Below, in pieces: positions 34,351-45,772 of a DNA stretch of 64,000 nt (within the stretch, counting starts at the first letter, position 1; each line of letters opens with the position of its first letter). The DNA lies in the NCBI RefSeq assembly GCF_001540865.1, contig NC_033630.1:8464083-8528082 (forward strand), in the 5' to 3' direction. This DNA is from Ananas comosus (lineage: Eukaryota > Streptophyta > Magnoliopsida > Poales > Bromeliaceae). A program made the position numbers and the translations under genes. Under the pieces are notes generated by a model. The model was not told the DNA's origin. It saw only the letters and a list, made by a program, of their open reading frames with translations, and made no database searches.

Positions 34351-34605
34351 TTTCACCATGTGCAGAGAGCAATCCGAGAGTAGCTTAAGTCCAACTCTTT
34401 GGTGGCCTTAGTACTACATAAAATACTATATTCCTCGGGATGCGAGCCATGGGTCGGACCACTGTTCGCGACCCTCCAGAAAATCTAGAAAAAACTCAGA
34501 ACACAGCTCAAACACTCGAACCTCGCAATTTGCAATGGACTAGTGTGTTACATTCACTCCTCCTAAAAAAGAGTTTCGTCCGCGAAACTCGAAAAGGAAA
34601 GTAAC

Positions 34606-35744
34606 TCAAATCTCCATCTGAAAAAGATGGGGATAGCACTCCCGCAGTGCGCTTTCCAACTCCCAAGTGGCCTCGCGTTCATCGTGGTTGCTCCAAAGCA
34701 CCTTTACGTAGGGAATGTCACGGTTCCGTAGCCTCTTTACTTTGCGAGCGAAAATCCTCAAAGGTTGCTCCTCGAAGCTCAAATCATCTCTCAGCCCCAA
34801 AGGTGTAGCGTCCAACACGTGAGCAGGATCATGGATGTACTTCCGAAGGACCGATACATGAAAGACATTGTGTATACCCGATAGGTTCGGGGGTAACGCA
34901 AGTCGATACGCTCCCGGGCCTACACGCTTCAAAATCTCATACGGTCCAATGTATCGGGGGCTCAACTTACCCCGGATCCAAAATCTCCTAATCCCTCTGG
35001 TCGGCGAGACTTTCAAAAAGACATGATCTCCAATCTAAAACTCCAAGTCTCGTCGCCGCTTATCGGCATAACTCTTTTGCCTACTCTGGGCTGTCAACAA
35101 ACGCTCCCGAGCAATGCGAACCTTGTCCTCTGCTTCCTAGAGCACATCTGGGCCTAAAGCCAATCTCTCGCCAACTTCACTCCGATGAAGTAGCGATCTA
35201 TACTTCCGTCCATAGAGTGCCTCGAAAGGTGCCATCTTGATGCTTGCTTGATAACTGTTGTTATAAGCAAACTCTGCCATCGGTAGATGCTACGACCATC
35301 CTCCCTGGAAGTCAATCACACAGGCTCGAAGCATGTCCTCGAGAGTCTGTATAGTACGCTCTGACTGCCCGTCATTCTGGGGGTGGAAAGCGGTACTGAA
35401 GTCCAAGCGCGTACCCAAAGCATTCTGCAAGCTCCTCCAAAAGTGAGATACAAATCGGGGGTCTCGATCTGATACTATAGAAGTAGGTACGCCGTGCAGC
35501 CGCACAATCTCATCCAAGTAAACCTACGCGAGTCTCTCACCAGTCGAAGTAGTGTGGATAGGTATAAAATTTGCCGATTTCGTCAATCTATCCACGATCA
35601 CCCAAATAGCATCATGCCCGGCCTGCGAGCGGGGCAAATCCATCACAAAGTCCATGGTGATTTTCTCCCATTTCCACACCGGAATCGGTAAGCTCTGTAA
35701 TGTTCCCGCGGGAACTTGGTACTCGGCTTTCACCTGTTGGCAAG
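34606..35744 (-). pseudogene. pol: Gypsy integrase core and chromodomain (E3)
   Basis: Read on minus: IPVWKWEKITMDFVMDLP (first catalytic Asp), [14 protein letters not shown] (second Asp), [18 protein letters not shown] (catalytic Glu), then the GPY/F-like module LSPRYIGPYEILKRVGPGAY and a C-terminal chromodomain-like stretch (about 34606-34740; RNRDIPYVKVLWSNHDEREA, ATWELE, CYPHLF). In-frame stops occur near 35520, 35290 and 35030. The chromodomain places E3 among chromoviruses (Tekay/Del type) and would steer integration to histone-marked chromatin. The pol frame is split at 35744 by a solo LTR. Confidence 0.9.
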
Positions 35745-38210
35745 TGTCACGCCCCGGGACCCAGCGGAAGCCCGCACGGCACGTGCCCAGACCCGCCATA
35801 CGTCTAAAACATATAAGGCGTCTAAAAACAACAATAATAAAAGCAATAATAAAAGACATCTAGGAGTATCAGAGCATAATAAATGTCTAAATGCTACAAC
35901 AAGGGATAAGGATAAAACTGTAAATCCACTAAATAAAACATAAAGTGATACGAGGAAATCCCAGATACAAGTGCTATAGGTAGATACATAGGTGGTCTCT
36001 ATACATGGATACCAAAAACCTCTCACTCTCTCCACTACAAAAAGAAAGAGTAAACCACCTAGGCAAAGTACCGTTCTCCGCTAGCTAGCTAAGCGACCCT
36101 TGCCGCGATCCCGTGCCTGCCGGTGCCGAAGGCTCTGAAAAGTAAACCATAAACAGGGGCCGTGAGAATATTAAAAATAGTACCCAGTGGGAATTACTGA
36201 CTTCAGTGAATGCACCACGAGGCCCAAAGCTACAAAGATGTCGAGTATAAAAATAGAAAAGCGAAAGGTAAGTAAAAATGTAACTTACTACAACATGATA
36301 TCTCTACATTAGCATAATTAGCATAAGTATGAAGCAACTATGCATGAAGTAAAGTCTCCAACTATCATAATGTTCACAATGCGAAATAGTAAAGTTCCGT
36401 TGTTTACTATTCTAGTCAATTGTCCAAGTAGTACACTAAGTCCATCATCTGTCCATGATTCATAATGAAATACTCAAAGTCAAATCTGAAGAGACCACCC
36501 GAAGGCTTGTCTATGGCCTGAGACCCACCGCAAGGCTGTCTGGCGGCGAGCCTAATGGCCCTGTGGTAGTCATCATCCCCATCCTAGGAATGAGCCGGTC
36601 CACGGCAATCCACTTCGGCGCCCAATCCCGCACGGCGAATATGAATCGCGATGGCTATCTCCGGAGTGCGGTTGTAGGGACGACCCTCACAAGATGTGAA
36701 TGAGCACAAGGGCAGTAGGCAAATGATCTGTCGCAAGTACAAGTATGTCATGTCTAATAACATGGAATGTGTCAAGTATCTCATGGCCTATCCCTATGTA
36801 TCATGTCTCTAACATGGAATGTATGCGGATAACTACTGTGCCTATCAATATGTCTCTATGTTGCAGTTTATTAATTTACTAGTTTCAAGTGCCCTTGATG
36901 ACACTCTTGTTCTCTATGCACAGAGCATGGCAACTATATTCAAGAGTACATATTCCAAGTATAATCCTCATAAGTGATATATTTTTCACTTGCAAATAAA
37001 CATTTCCTATATGATGCATTCTACTCATATATCTCTATATAGTGAAATTTTCATATACACCAAGGCATGCATTTAAGTGCTTCTAAATTTATATAAATTC
37101 CATTTAGTTATAGAAATGAATTTAAAATATTTTACAACAAATAGAAAGAGCATAGGGTCATTTCGCTCCATTTCCGAAGCCAAACCCACCGTCGTCAACG
37201 AAAGCTTTCGTTTGCCACGACGAAGGCGCTTCTCACCACACTCCTAGTACCTAAAGGTATGAAAACAAATGTCATCTAGTCGAAACGAATGACGCTAAGT
37301 TCAATCATTAACCAACTCAAGCTAGGTTGGGAAAAACTCACCTCAAGTGGAAAAAACCCCTCTCTTAATCTTTCAAATGGAAGGTAGGGGTCTTCCAATC
37401 TACCTATATAAGGTTCCAACCATCAAAAAGGTTTCAAAGCCCCAATCAAAAGCCCCAAATCTAACCTAGAATCCCAATCTAGCGTGTTCATCTAGTAAAT
37501 CTAGAAAACATGTATCAGTAGGATTACATGTACCAACTCAAGAGAGATTCAATCAAGCTAAAACAGTAGGGTTGAAGTTTGATCCTACACAAACTCCAAC
37601 CGCAGATTGAGCCACAAGGTGAGAAAATGGGGGAAGAGATGATGCTCCAAAGCTCCAGCAAGCTCCTTCTATCATCATCATCATCTTCTTCTTCTTCTTC
37701 TCCCTCTCTTCTTCTCTCTCTAGAATAGGTGGGAAGGAAGAAATGAGGAGAGAAGAGGGTGAAATGGCCATAGGCCATTAAAACCAACAAAATTCAATTA
37801 CGGTCCCTCAAAAAACTCAAAATTATATCAGCCCGGTCTGGGGAGTTATTCACCCAGAGGGACCGGTCTCCCGACCTGGGACGGTCTCTCAGCCTGCCCT
37901 CGAAAAACCACGTTCTGGGAACCGGTCTCTCCCGTGCGCGGGACCGGTCTCTCCCGCGCAGACGCGCTGGGGGACCGGTCTCGACTGCCAGGGACCGGTT
38001 GACTCGTCGGCCTACGCAGCACTGTTCACTGGGGACGGCTCTCCTATCAGGGACCGCGTTCCCGAGAGTAAAAACTCTAGGACTCAGCCAAAACTCTTCG
38101 AGATCGAACTTTTAGGCCGTCCATCGAGGCCCTGCCACAAGTGTTGGAAAAGTTCGGAATACAAATCGAACACTCGAACCTCGCAATTTGCAAGGGTCCA
38201 GTGTGCTACA
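35745..38210 (-). mobile_element. Solo LTR, family A, inside E3 integrase, TSD GCAAG
   Basis: 2466 bp, TGTCACGCCCCGGG to GTGTGCTACA, with GCAAG at 35740-35744 and 38211-38215. Integrase residues CLTC end just right of it and the QQVK-type continuation just left, so the pol gene was intact across this point before insertion. It contains the GACCGGTC cluster (37855-38057). It has many single-base deletions compared with 13615-16121, which also destroy the mini-exon frame (36092-36138) and hairpin (36160-36190); these may be real decay or low-quality consensus. Confidence 0.94.
37855..38057. promoter_or_regulatory. ACCGGT palindrome cluster, GACCGGTC flavour
   Basis: The same layout as 15737-16027 with several sites reduced to GACGGTC or GGACGGCTC by one-base losses. 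Confidence 0.65.
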
Positions 38211-38898
38211 GCAAGTTAAACATCTAGCAACATACTCACCAACGTCCTTTTTCATCCCGGACCACCAATAAAGCAACTTTAAGTCCTTGTACATCTTGGT
38301 GCCTCCTGGATGTATAGCATAAGGTGCTCGGTGTGCCTCTTGAAGAATTTCTTCTCTATGTGCCGATTCCGCCGGTACACAGATCCGTCCACGGAAACGC
38401 ATCAATCCAACACCGTCTACAGAAAAGTTACCAGTGCAACCATCGATCATCTTAGCTCGGATCCTTTGCAACTCCACATCGGGGACTTGCTTTCCTTTAA
38501 TCCTTTCCACAAGAGTAGGTTACACCACCAAAGTCATCAGTCTCAAAGGTGTATCAGGAGCCACCACCTCCAACTCCAACCGCTTCATCTGCTCGATCAA
38601 CGGCGGTTGAGTAAACACAAGCATCGCTAAGTTTTCCGTCGATTTCCTACTTAGCGTATCCGCCACCATGTTAGCCTTGCCTGGGTGGTAAAGTATCGTC
38701 AAATCATAATCCTTGAGTAGTTCCAACCATCTGCGCTGCCTCAAGTTCAACTTCTTCGGAGTGAATAAATAAACTCTTGTGATCCGTATATACTTCGCAT
38801 CTCTCGCCATACAAGTAATGGCGCCATAGCTTCAATGCGAAGACCACAGCCGCCAACTCCAAATCATGAGTAGAGTAGTTTCTTTCATAATCCTTCAA
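38211..38898 (-). pseudogene. pol: Gypsy RNase H and integrase zinc-binding domain (E3)
   Basis: From high to low coordinate: RNase H residues [20 protein letters not shown] and YTDHKSL, a one-base frameshift near 38765, [20 protein letters not shown] and [16 protein letters not shown]. An in-frame TAA follows near 38520, then the HHCC zinc-binding region with HREEILQEAHRAPYAIHPGG, YWWSGMKKDVGEY and RCLTC, which runs into the GCAAG duplication of the solo LTR. Confidence 0.88.
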
Positions 38899-39326
38899 CT
38901 GGCGGGATGCATATGCTTGATCGTGACTTTATTGAGTTCACGATAATCCACGCATAAGCGAAGTGATCCATCCTTCTTCTTGACAAATAGGGCCGGTGCT
39001 CCCCAAGGTGACACACTCAGTCGCACAAAGCCCTTGTCCAGAAGATCTTGCAACTGTGTCTTCAGCTCCTTCAATTTCGTTGGTGCCATCCTATAGGGCG
39101 CCTTTGAGATTGGGGTAGTCCCAGGAACGAGATCTATCACACACTCAATCTCCCTATCAGATGGCATGCCTAGAAGCTCTGCTGGAAATACATCTCCAAA
39201 CTCCCGTATTACGGGAATATCCTCAATCCTAGGGGCGTCTTCATCGCCTCGCAACACAACAGTAGCGAAATAGGCTATGCAGCCTCTGCTGATCAACTGT
39301 CTAGTTCGAGAGGAGCTAATCGTCAT
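38895..39326 (-). pseudogene. pol: Gypsy RT N-terminal part, catalytic core deleted (E3)
   Basis: It encodes the linker and RT start: [60 protein letters not shown] and [16 protein letters not shown]. It then jumps directly to [11 protein letters not shown] of RNase H. In E4 these two points are about 0.75 kb apart, the interval that holds FIDDILVYS. The deletion therefore removes the YxDD-type active site and most of the palm and thumb. The joint lies near 38910. Confidence 0.9.
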
Positions 39327-39341
39327 CGCAAACAGTGAACT

Positions 39342-39998
39342 CTAGCATCCTCGGTACACAATCTCCGCCTGCCCCGGCTCTCTAAATGTCATAGTTCGAT
39401 TCTTGCAATTGATAGTGGCGTAGCACTTGGTCAACCAGTCCATGCCCAAAACAACATCAAACTCTCCGAGTTTATGCAAAGCTAGCAAGTCCACGAGCAT
39501 GACCCAATCTCCAACCCGAACAGGGCAACTGGGGCAAAACTCTCGAATATCCAAAGAGTGATCGGGTACTACAACTCGTTCCGGATGCAATAAAGATGTC
39601 AGTGGGATGCCATACATCTTGGCAAACAGCCGGTCTATGAATGAATGCGATGCACCGGTATCAAATAATGCTCGTACTCGAATACTATAAAGTAAAATGA
39701 TACCTGCGACCACATTCTCGGCTGCCGCCGCCTTCTCTGTCTGGGCCGCATACATGCGCCCACTCGGGGCCTGTCGTGACCCCTCCGCCTGCCGCTGAAC
39801 TGGCGGCCGCCCAGCCTGGTGATGCGCAGAAAGTGTCCCCTGGCTCGGGCCCGGTAAAGCTGGTGCAGATGCTGAAGATGGCGTTGGTGCTGGATCCCTC
39901 GGGTAGTCCGACTGGAAGTGGCCCTCCTGGCCACACAAGTAGCACCTGCCCCGACTGCGTGAACACTGCCGTGGAAAATGGGGACCACCGCAGATCAC
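39342..39998 (-). pseudogene. pol: Gypsy gag C terminus and protease (E3)
   Basis: 218 open codons: zinc knuckle remnants ICGGPHFPRQC and CYLCGQEGHFQSDY, in which the last Cys of the second knuckle is Tyr. A Pro-rich spacer follows, then the retropepsin motif VRALFDTGASHSFIDRLFAK and FDVVLGMDWLTKCYATINCK. It is in the same frame as the RT fragment, separated by a TAG at 39342-39344. Confidence 0.9.
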
Positions 39999-40210
39999 GC
40001 AACGCGGAGCCTGGCATCGATCAGGTCCTTCTCACTGAGTAGACTGGCCACGTCCTCGCGACTGGCTCCGGTGTCTCGGATGTCTCGGCGGCCTCCCAGA
40101 GTGCGTCTGGCTCACACCCTCAGCTGCGGGCCTCTTGCCCTTGCCTTTGTCCAAAGCCTATCGCCGCTCCTGCAGATCCGCCGCGCCGCTCTCCACTATG
40201 AGCGCGCGGT

Positions 40211-40870
40211 TTACAACCTCCCGGTAGGTTTGGAGGTTGGAAGACTGAACAAACCGAAAGATCGAAGGCCGCAGTCCTCGCTTGAAGATGCGGCCTTATC
40301 CTCGTCGTCCCGAACAACAAATGGCATGCAATGAAGAAGCCGGGAGAACTCTCTCTCGTATTCGGCCACTGTCCTGTCTCCCTGGCGCATGTTGCACAAA
40401 TCCTGCTCCATCTTCTGCTTGACACTGTCAGGGAAGTAATGCTTTAGCAGGAGTTCCTTGAACCTCCTCCATGAAATCGCCGTTAGATCCGTGATGGGGT
40501 TGTCTTGGATGTCCAACCACCATCTGTAGGCCTCGCCATCCAAATGATGTGTGGCGAGCCGCACTCTATCCCTCTCCTCGACGAAGGTGTTCCGAAACAG
40601 CTTCTCCATATGCATAAGCCATTTCTCCACGATCCAGTGATCTACGTTCTCCCCGTCAAATGTCCGGGGGCTGCATCTCCTAAACTCACTGAGACGCTCC
40701 ATAAGCCGATCCCGCTCAGCTCCCTCAACCATCACAGGAAAAACCGCCCTCGCTACAGGCGCTCGTGCTGGTGGTGCCGCAATGTCCTCCCCCGAGGTGC
40801 CGCCGCTGGTGCCGTCCTAGAAGCGTCGAGTGCAGGGGACGACACCCTAGGCGCGACCACGTTCTCCCCG
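40211..40870 (-). pseudogene. gag: Gypsy gag (E3)
   Basis: A 174-codon frame from 40735 with FDGENVDHWIVEKWLMHMEK, LATHHLDGEAYRWWLDIQDN, WRRFKELLLKHYFPDSVKQK and VAEYEREFSRLLHCMPFVVR. It is homologous to E1 gag at 3779. A frameshift near 40290 separates it from the zinc-knuckle part. The segment 40736-40870 is N-terminal gag in a decayed frame. Beyond about 40870 the sequence changes to the Sirevirus LTR, so the gag start, leader, PBS and 5' LTR of E3 are lost. CGTTCTCCCCGTCAAA occurs both at about 40646 and about 40860. Confidence 0.85.
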
Positions 40871-40879
40871 TCAAAAGTC

Positions 40880-41445
40880 TATTTTAAAAACTCGTGTCGT
40901 CCTCAGAGACCGGTCCTTTCGAGGAGACCGGTCTGTCAGAGACCGGTGCCTTGGATGGGAGACCGGTTCCTCGCAGCGTGACAGAAAACACAATGTTCCG
41001 GAACCGGTCTCTCATGCCAGAGATCGGTTTTTCTCTGCGAGTCAAAAGTCCCAACGTTTGGGAACCGGTCTCTTATGCCAGAGACCGGTTGCACCGACCA
41101 GGAGACCGGTCCCTCAGATCAGGAGACCGATCCCTCAGATCAGGAGACCGGTTGCATTAGTCTTTCACGCAGAGAGAACTCTCGGGAACCGGTCTCTCAT
41201 CTCAGGGGACCGGTCTCAGCACATTGAAAATCTTAGTTTGTGTTTTCTATTGCAATTCAAGTCTTCTAAACTTATTGTAATTAGATAAATTCACCAAAAG
41301 TGATCTATTCTTCATATTTGAGGTGCCGAGCTTTCCAAATGAGTCTTTGCTCTTCAAATTGAATCTTCTCTTCAAACCTTCGCGATCAACTCTTCAAGAC
41401 TCTATTCGACTTCACGAAATCCGCCAACCTAGAAAATCCTTAACA
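40880..41445 (-). repeat. 3' LTR of Sirevirus II, truncated
   Basis: On minus it starts TGTTAAGGATTTTCTAGG at 41445, after CAAAGGGAGAGAT (a polypurine tract at 41446-41458). It aligns in position with the Sirevirus I 3' LTR start. It contains the GACCGGTC cluster and then stops near 40880 against E3 gag, without TATA box, R or U5. Confidence 0.85.
40906..41212. promoter_or_regulatory. ACCGGT palindrome cluster, GACCGGTC flavour, in a copia LTR
   Basis: At least a dozen sites occur, many as GAGACCGGT or AACCGGTCTC, including a short tandem of GATCAGGAGACCG units (about 41115-41150). This is a copia element, yet the word is the same as in the gypsy LTRs. Confidence 0.72.
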
Positions 41446-41943
41446 ATCTCTCCCTTTGGCGATTTCGTGACAAAACATAATACAATGCTCAAACACAACA
41501 CAGAAACAAAAGAAGATCATCGCAATCACCAAACGACAATCTCCTGCATGATCGATCCAATAAAAGTCAAATTACATTTTTCTCACAATCCTAATACAAA
41601 CTCTATGACTTAGACATGGAGTCTTGAAGTCTCGAAAGTTCCTGCAAAAAACATTCTCAAAACATAGTCAAGATCCAAGAATTTTCATTAAAGATCAAAC
41701 ATATACAGTCATATAGTCAAGAGTTACGTTAGAAAACCATCAACACTTAAATAAGCATCATCATCATCTAAATACATCACCATCTCAATACATCATCTAA
41801 AAAGCATCAAAATATCTAAAAAGCAGCATCTAAAAACATGTAGCAGCATCTAAAAGCATCATCATCATCTGCCACTTTTTGTCAAGAAAACGCCAAAATG
41901 ACAAAAAAGAGGAACCCTGCACCACTCAATCCGAGTCGTCACT
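41446..41943 (-). other. 3' non-coding region of Sirevirus II
   Basis: Lies between the post-pol ORF and the 3' LTR. It is similar to 28970-29187 of Sirevirus I (shared AAGACTCC, GTCTAAGTCATAGAGT and TTTTGTCACGAAAT). Only one polypurine tract is recognisable, next to the LTR. ATCATCATC and AAAAAGCATC words near 41758-41870 form a simple repeat. Confidence 0.75.
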
Positions 41944-43106
41944 CTACGGAGGAAGATCTGAGCTACAACATCCGAATTTATCAAAGATCGCTTTCATTAA
42001 ACGCTTAATCTTGCTCACATCCTTTCTTATCTGAGCCTGATCCGCTGATAGTTTTTGAAGCTCTTCAGATAATCGCTGTTGCTCACGATAAACTGATGAC
42101 ACCGAGACATCCTCCTCAGAAATCTCCACAGAAGGATGTGAAGACGTAGGAGCAGCATGAGGTGGAGCAGCAGTAGGTAAAGAAGGTCGCTGAGACGGAG
42201 TACGAAGCCGCACTAATGACTTAACAAACGTCGTCTCACTGGTCCGTCCCAGACTATGCTCATAAGAGGTACAATGTGTATCCACATCATAAAGTCGCAA
42301 AATCCTCATAATAGTCAAAGGGAAAGGCAATCGCTCATTCTGATCGGAAGTCTTAATATCCTTCGCCATTCTCTTCCAAATCAGAAAGGGGATGTTCATA
42401 TTGATGTTCTTCGCCCTAACAATCTCCGGATTGCCCAACAAGTATATGTAAAGAAGACGATCCCAACGCAAAATCTTCGTGTTTGCCAAAGGCAAAATGT
42501 TATAACAAACCACGAAGTTCAAAAACCGATACTCCATCTTAAAATCTTTAGATAATACCATAATTCCATTTGATTCAGTTCCCGGCATGCAAATCGCATT
42601 CACAACACGCGCCCAATCCCGAAACGAATCAAATCCGGCCTGTAAGTACTCAATTCCATCGGCACGAGCTTCCATCCCCAGCACAGAAGCTATCGTATCG
42701 GGCGTGATAGTCAACTCTACGCCACATACCGAAGTGGTGAACATGTACGGGCCGCCGTCAGAGTCAATCAGATGTCCCACTCGCATATAAAATTCTCTAA
42801 TAAGCTCCAAGCAGAAACCTGTTTGCTTCGAAAAATTGCAAATCTCATGAAGATTTCCATGTTCAAACAGATCTTGAAATGTCGGAACACGCTCTCTTAG
42901 ATTTGCAACTCCCACATCACGTTCACCGATACACTGTTTAGAAGAGTACATAGAGCGGTGGCGTGAAGAGACGTCCTGAACATAATATCGAGGAGGCTCA
43001 AAGACGGGCTCTCTAATCTCAAAACCACCTGACTTCCGTCGACCTCCAGTATCTATCCCTTTGTTCGATGCCTTACCTTTTCCTTTGTCAACAGATTTTT
43101 CTTTGC
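41944..43106 (-). pseudogene. Post-pol ORF of Sirevirus II, core and C terminus
   Basis: From the ATG at 42951 there are 335 open codons; the frame stays open upstream to about 43106 (basic KGKGKASNKG and GGRRKSGGFEIREPV). Core motifs match the ORF at 27157: RVPTFQDLFEHGNLHEI, FCLELIREFYMRVG, GVELTITPDTIASVLGMEA, RWDRLLYIYLLGNPEIVRAK and NMNIPFLIWKRM. The C terminus is a coiled coil (EEQQRL-type heptads, KIKRLMKAIFDKFGCCSSDL). Its N terminus is displaced to 54367-54623 by the nested insertion. Confidence 0.85.
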
Positions 43107-43111
43107 CCTTT

Positions 43112-43302
43112 TATAATATACCGAAAATAAATATCGAACTTTAGTCAAATTGACCAAAGTGCGAGGTTGGTATATTTTGGAAAGTCCGAAGGTGTTAAGA
43201 TGATCAAAAGTGCGTTATTGGAGGTTTTCGAGAGCTAAGAATTAAAAATCTGCAAACTGCAAGTTTTGAGCTCTCGGGGACCAGTCCCTGGTGGGAGAGA
43301 CC
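43112..43302 (+). mobile_element. Outer gypsy LTR fragment, left end, TSD CCTTT
   Basis: Begins TATAATATACCG (probably TGTAAT with one change) immediately after CCTTT at 43107-43111. The right end of the same insertion is at 54366, followed by CCTTT at 54367-54371. It holds one ACCGGT-type pair (GGGACCAGTCCCTGG near 43277). The middle of this LTR is missing, replaced by the E4 array. Confidence 0.65.
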
Positions 43303-43703
43303 TGTCACGCCCCGCCTCGAAACCACTACCAATTTGGCACGGTACGGGCGCGCCGAGCGGACTGCCGAACGGACAGCACCTCCCCTGTCCGCCCAAGGCT
43401 CACAACAAGAATGTGTACAAGAATTTTTCTGGAATTTAAATTCTAAACATACACATTCAACGGGGCACAAATAGTGCTAGCAACTATGAGAGCAAGTAAT
43501 CCATAGGAATAACATGTGAAATAAAGAGTGTACTTTACTAACTATTAAAATAGTTTTCCATCTTTTTAATTTACATCATTTTCTTTAAATGATTACATCA
43601 TTAATCCAAAATACATAGCTCTCCATATCCTCACCTACAGTGAATCTCTCAAATACATAGGTGTGTTAATGCAAAAAAGGAAAGCTACTATTCTACCACG
43701 GTC

Positions 43704-43750
43704 TCATTTATCGGGCGCGATGCCCTTGCCGCGGTCCTCTCTCGGCAGCC
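43704..43750 (-). other. Conserved LTR mini-exon, LPREDRGKGIAPDK-stop
   Basis: Same phase after CAG as all other copies; stop TGA at 43704-43706. Confidence 0.5.
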
Positions 43751-45483
43751 CTGTACCTACCACTAGAAATAGAGTGGGGTGAGAACTATCTTCCATAGTT
43801 CCCAGTGGGCTCGACCGCCGACTCTGCCGATCTCCCCACTAGGTCCAAGTGGGCACAAACAACAACAGATAGATAGATAGATATCTGAAAGCTGTAAATG
43901 CGATAGTAGAAAAACTATGCTACTATGCCCATAATCATGTGTAATGAATGCATGCATCATATAGTAAAGGTTTACTATCATGCTAACAAATTCGATCCAT
44001 GTTCGAATGATAATGTTCAATGACATCGTTTACTGTTCTTTTACCCAATCTGTAGCGAAGCCCTAGGGTTCGCCAATAACTCACCTTTCAATCCCAAAGT
44101 GGGAGGGGAGCTCCAAGTGCACCCAAGCCCGAGACCGTCTACGGACCTCCATGTGGTCCGGACCTCCAAGTGGTCCTAGTCGCACGACACTCCGGAGTAC
44201 TCGACGACAATCCCCTCCATGTGGGGATATAGATGGCTATACCACCCCAAAAGCAGACTGTGAGCTAGATCTATCCTTTCCAAGTGAGGATACACTACAA
44301 CTAGGGTCAACAACCCAATCCAATCCTCTCCAAGTGAGGATGCCCTATAACTAGGGTCAATATCTCAATAACTCATCGACAACCTCTCCATGTGAGCGTG
44401 CTTAGGTTTACTAAGATCTTTATCCACAAGGCATTTTCTAAGGAATTCACCTATCCCTAGGTCCATAAACCTCTAGTGTCAAATACACTACATTAATGCC
44501 ACTTGTTATTCTTTAACTTTTGGATGCGACTCGTTTGTTTTTTAACATTAAACACTACTTTCTATGTCACCAACCCCCATCGGGTTCATCTCTTTTCTTT
44601 TGCATCATAGGATCCACGTTCCGACCCAATCCTCACCTATCTAAGTTACCAAGCGTTCCAAGTACACTAGGTTATCAATTAGAAAGCATAAGGAAAGGTT
44701 TTACTATGCAATCCTACAATGCAACATATGAGAGATGAGATTAAATGCAATCTAAGACATAGAAAGGAGTTCGAAAGCTTCGGGATGACACCCCCCACCA
44801 TTAATCGATATAGAGGCTTTAGAAATATTTCTCGGTGAACTTTACGATGAGGTCTCGGCCTTCTCGGTCCAAGACAAAGCTAAATCGGCCGTATTTCGCC
44901 GATAGCTCCAATCCCACTCGACAAATCGCGAAATCGACTTCGCCCCCGCATTTTGTGACCTACCGATTAGGTTTACGAGGCCTCAAATGAGATCAATCTC
45001 ATACTTTACTAAAAACCCCATTTTTGGGTGCCCTAGGGTTCCCATCTTGCCATTTGCAATTTGGAACCCTAACTCTAGCTTTGATCCACCAACAATGGTG
45101 CTAGGGGTCCATTTGACCCCATTTCCAAAGCTCAAACCCAAAAACCCTAAGTTTACAAAGCTAGGGTTTAGTAGCTTACCTCTTGAGCTACTCTAAAGGG
45201 AAGAGGAGAGGGAGATGAAGGTGTCCAAGGCTTTCCTCTTGATCTCCTTCTTCCTCTCCTTTTCTTCTTCTCGTTTTCCTTCTTCTCCTTCTTGTTCTTC
45301 TTCCTTTTCTTCTTCTCTTTTTAGAGAGAGAGAGAGAGAAAGAGAGTGTGAGAGAGGGAAGGAGAGAAATGAGAGGATGAGAGAGGGAGTGGGCTCATAA
45401 GCCCCTCTATTGTAACAAAATCCAGTTTAGCCCCTCAACTTTTCATATCTCAACCTGCTTTCACTGGGCAGAATTCGCGCGGA

Positions 45484-45772
45484 GGGACCGGTCTTCCCGA
45501 CCTGGGACCGGTCCCCGAGGGCCTCCCTCGGGCACACGCGCTCGGGAACCGGTCTCTCCCCGGGAGACCGGTCCTCGGGAGACCGGTCCTCGCCTGAGAG
45601 ACCGGTCCCTGAGAGCTCGATTTTCAGGACTTAGCCAAATTCCGGCATTTCTCATTAGGACCACGTTCGGGGGCCGGTCCCTTCCTGTCAGGGACCGGTT
45701 GCACCAAGCAACCTCGCTACACCCAACCGTTGGACCCGGTCTCTCACCTCCAGAGACCGGTCCCCGAGAGTA
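45484..45772. promoter_or_regulatory. ACCGGT palindrome cluster, GACCGGTC flavour
   Basis: About nine sites, including CGGGAGACCGGTCCTCGGGA in tandem near 45560-45590. A near-identical cluster occurs in the other E4 LTR (53303-53582). Confidence 0.72.

Larger units (their letters stand above)
31890..34552 (-). mobile_element. 3' LTR of gypsy element E3 (family A)
   Basis: 2663 bp, TGTCACGCCCCGGG to GTGTGTTACA, joined on its right to a polypurine tract (TTAGGAGGAGTGAA on minus, 34553-34566) and then minus-strand pol, so it is the 3' LTR of E3. It carries the TACCGGTA-flavour cluster (34220-34350), a donor-like AG/GTGAGTTTTG (33686), a hairpin (32290-32321), an acceptor-like TTTCAG and the mini-exon. 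GACGA at 31885-31889 would be the target duplication; the partner is lost with the 5' LTR. Confidence 0.9.

Noticed and set aside
40646..40875. Repeated CGTTCTCCCCGTCAAA as a duplication marking the E3/Sirevirus II joint
   Set aside because: A 16-base match in gag may reflect repeated FDGEN coding or local duplication; it does not fit a target site duplication of either element.
43866..43884. Possible CRISPR-like or satellite array (GATA repeat, also 51676-51700)
   Set aside because: A simple tetranucleotide microsatellite within an LTR; there is no spacer structure.
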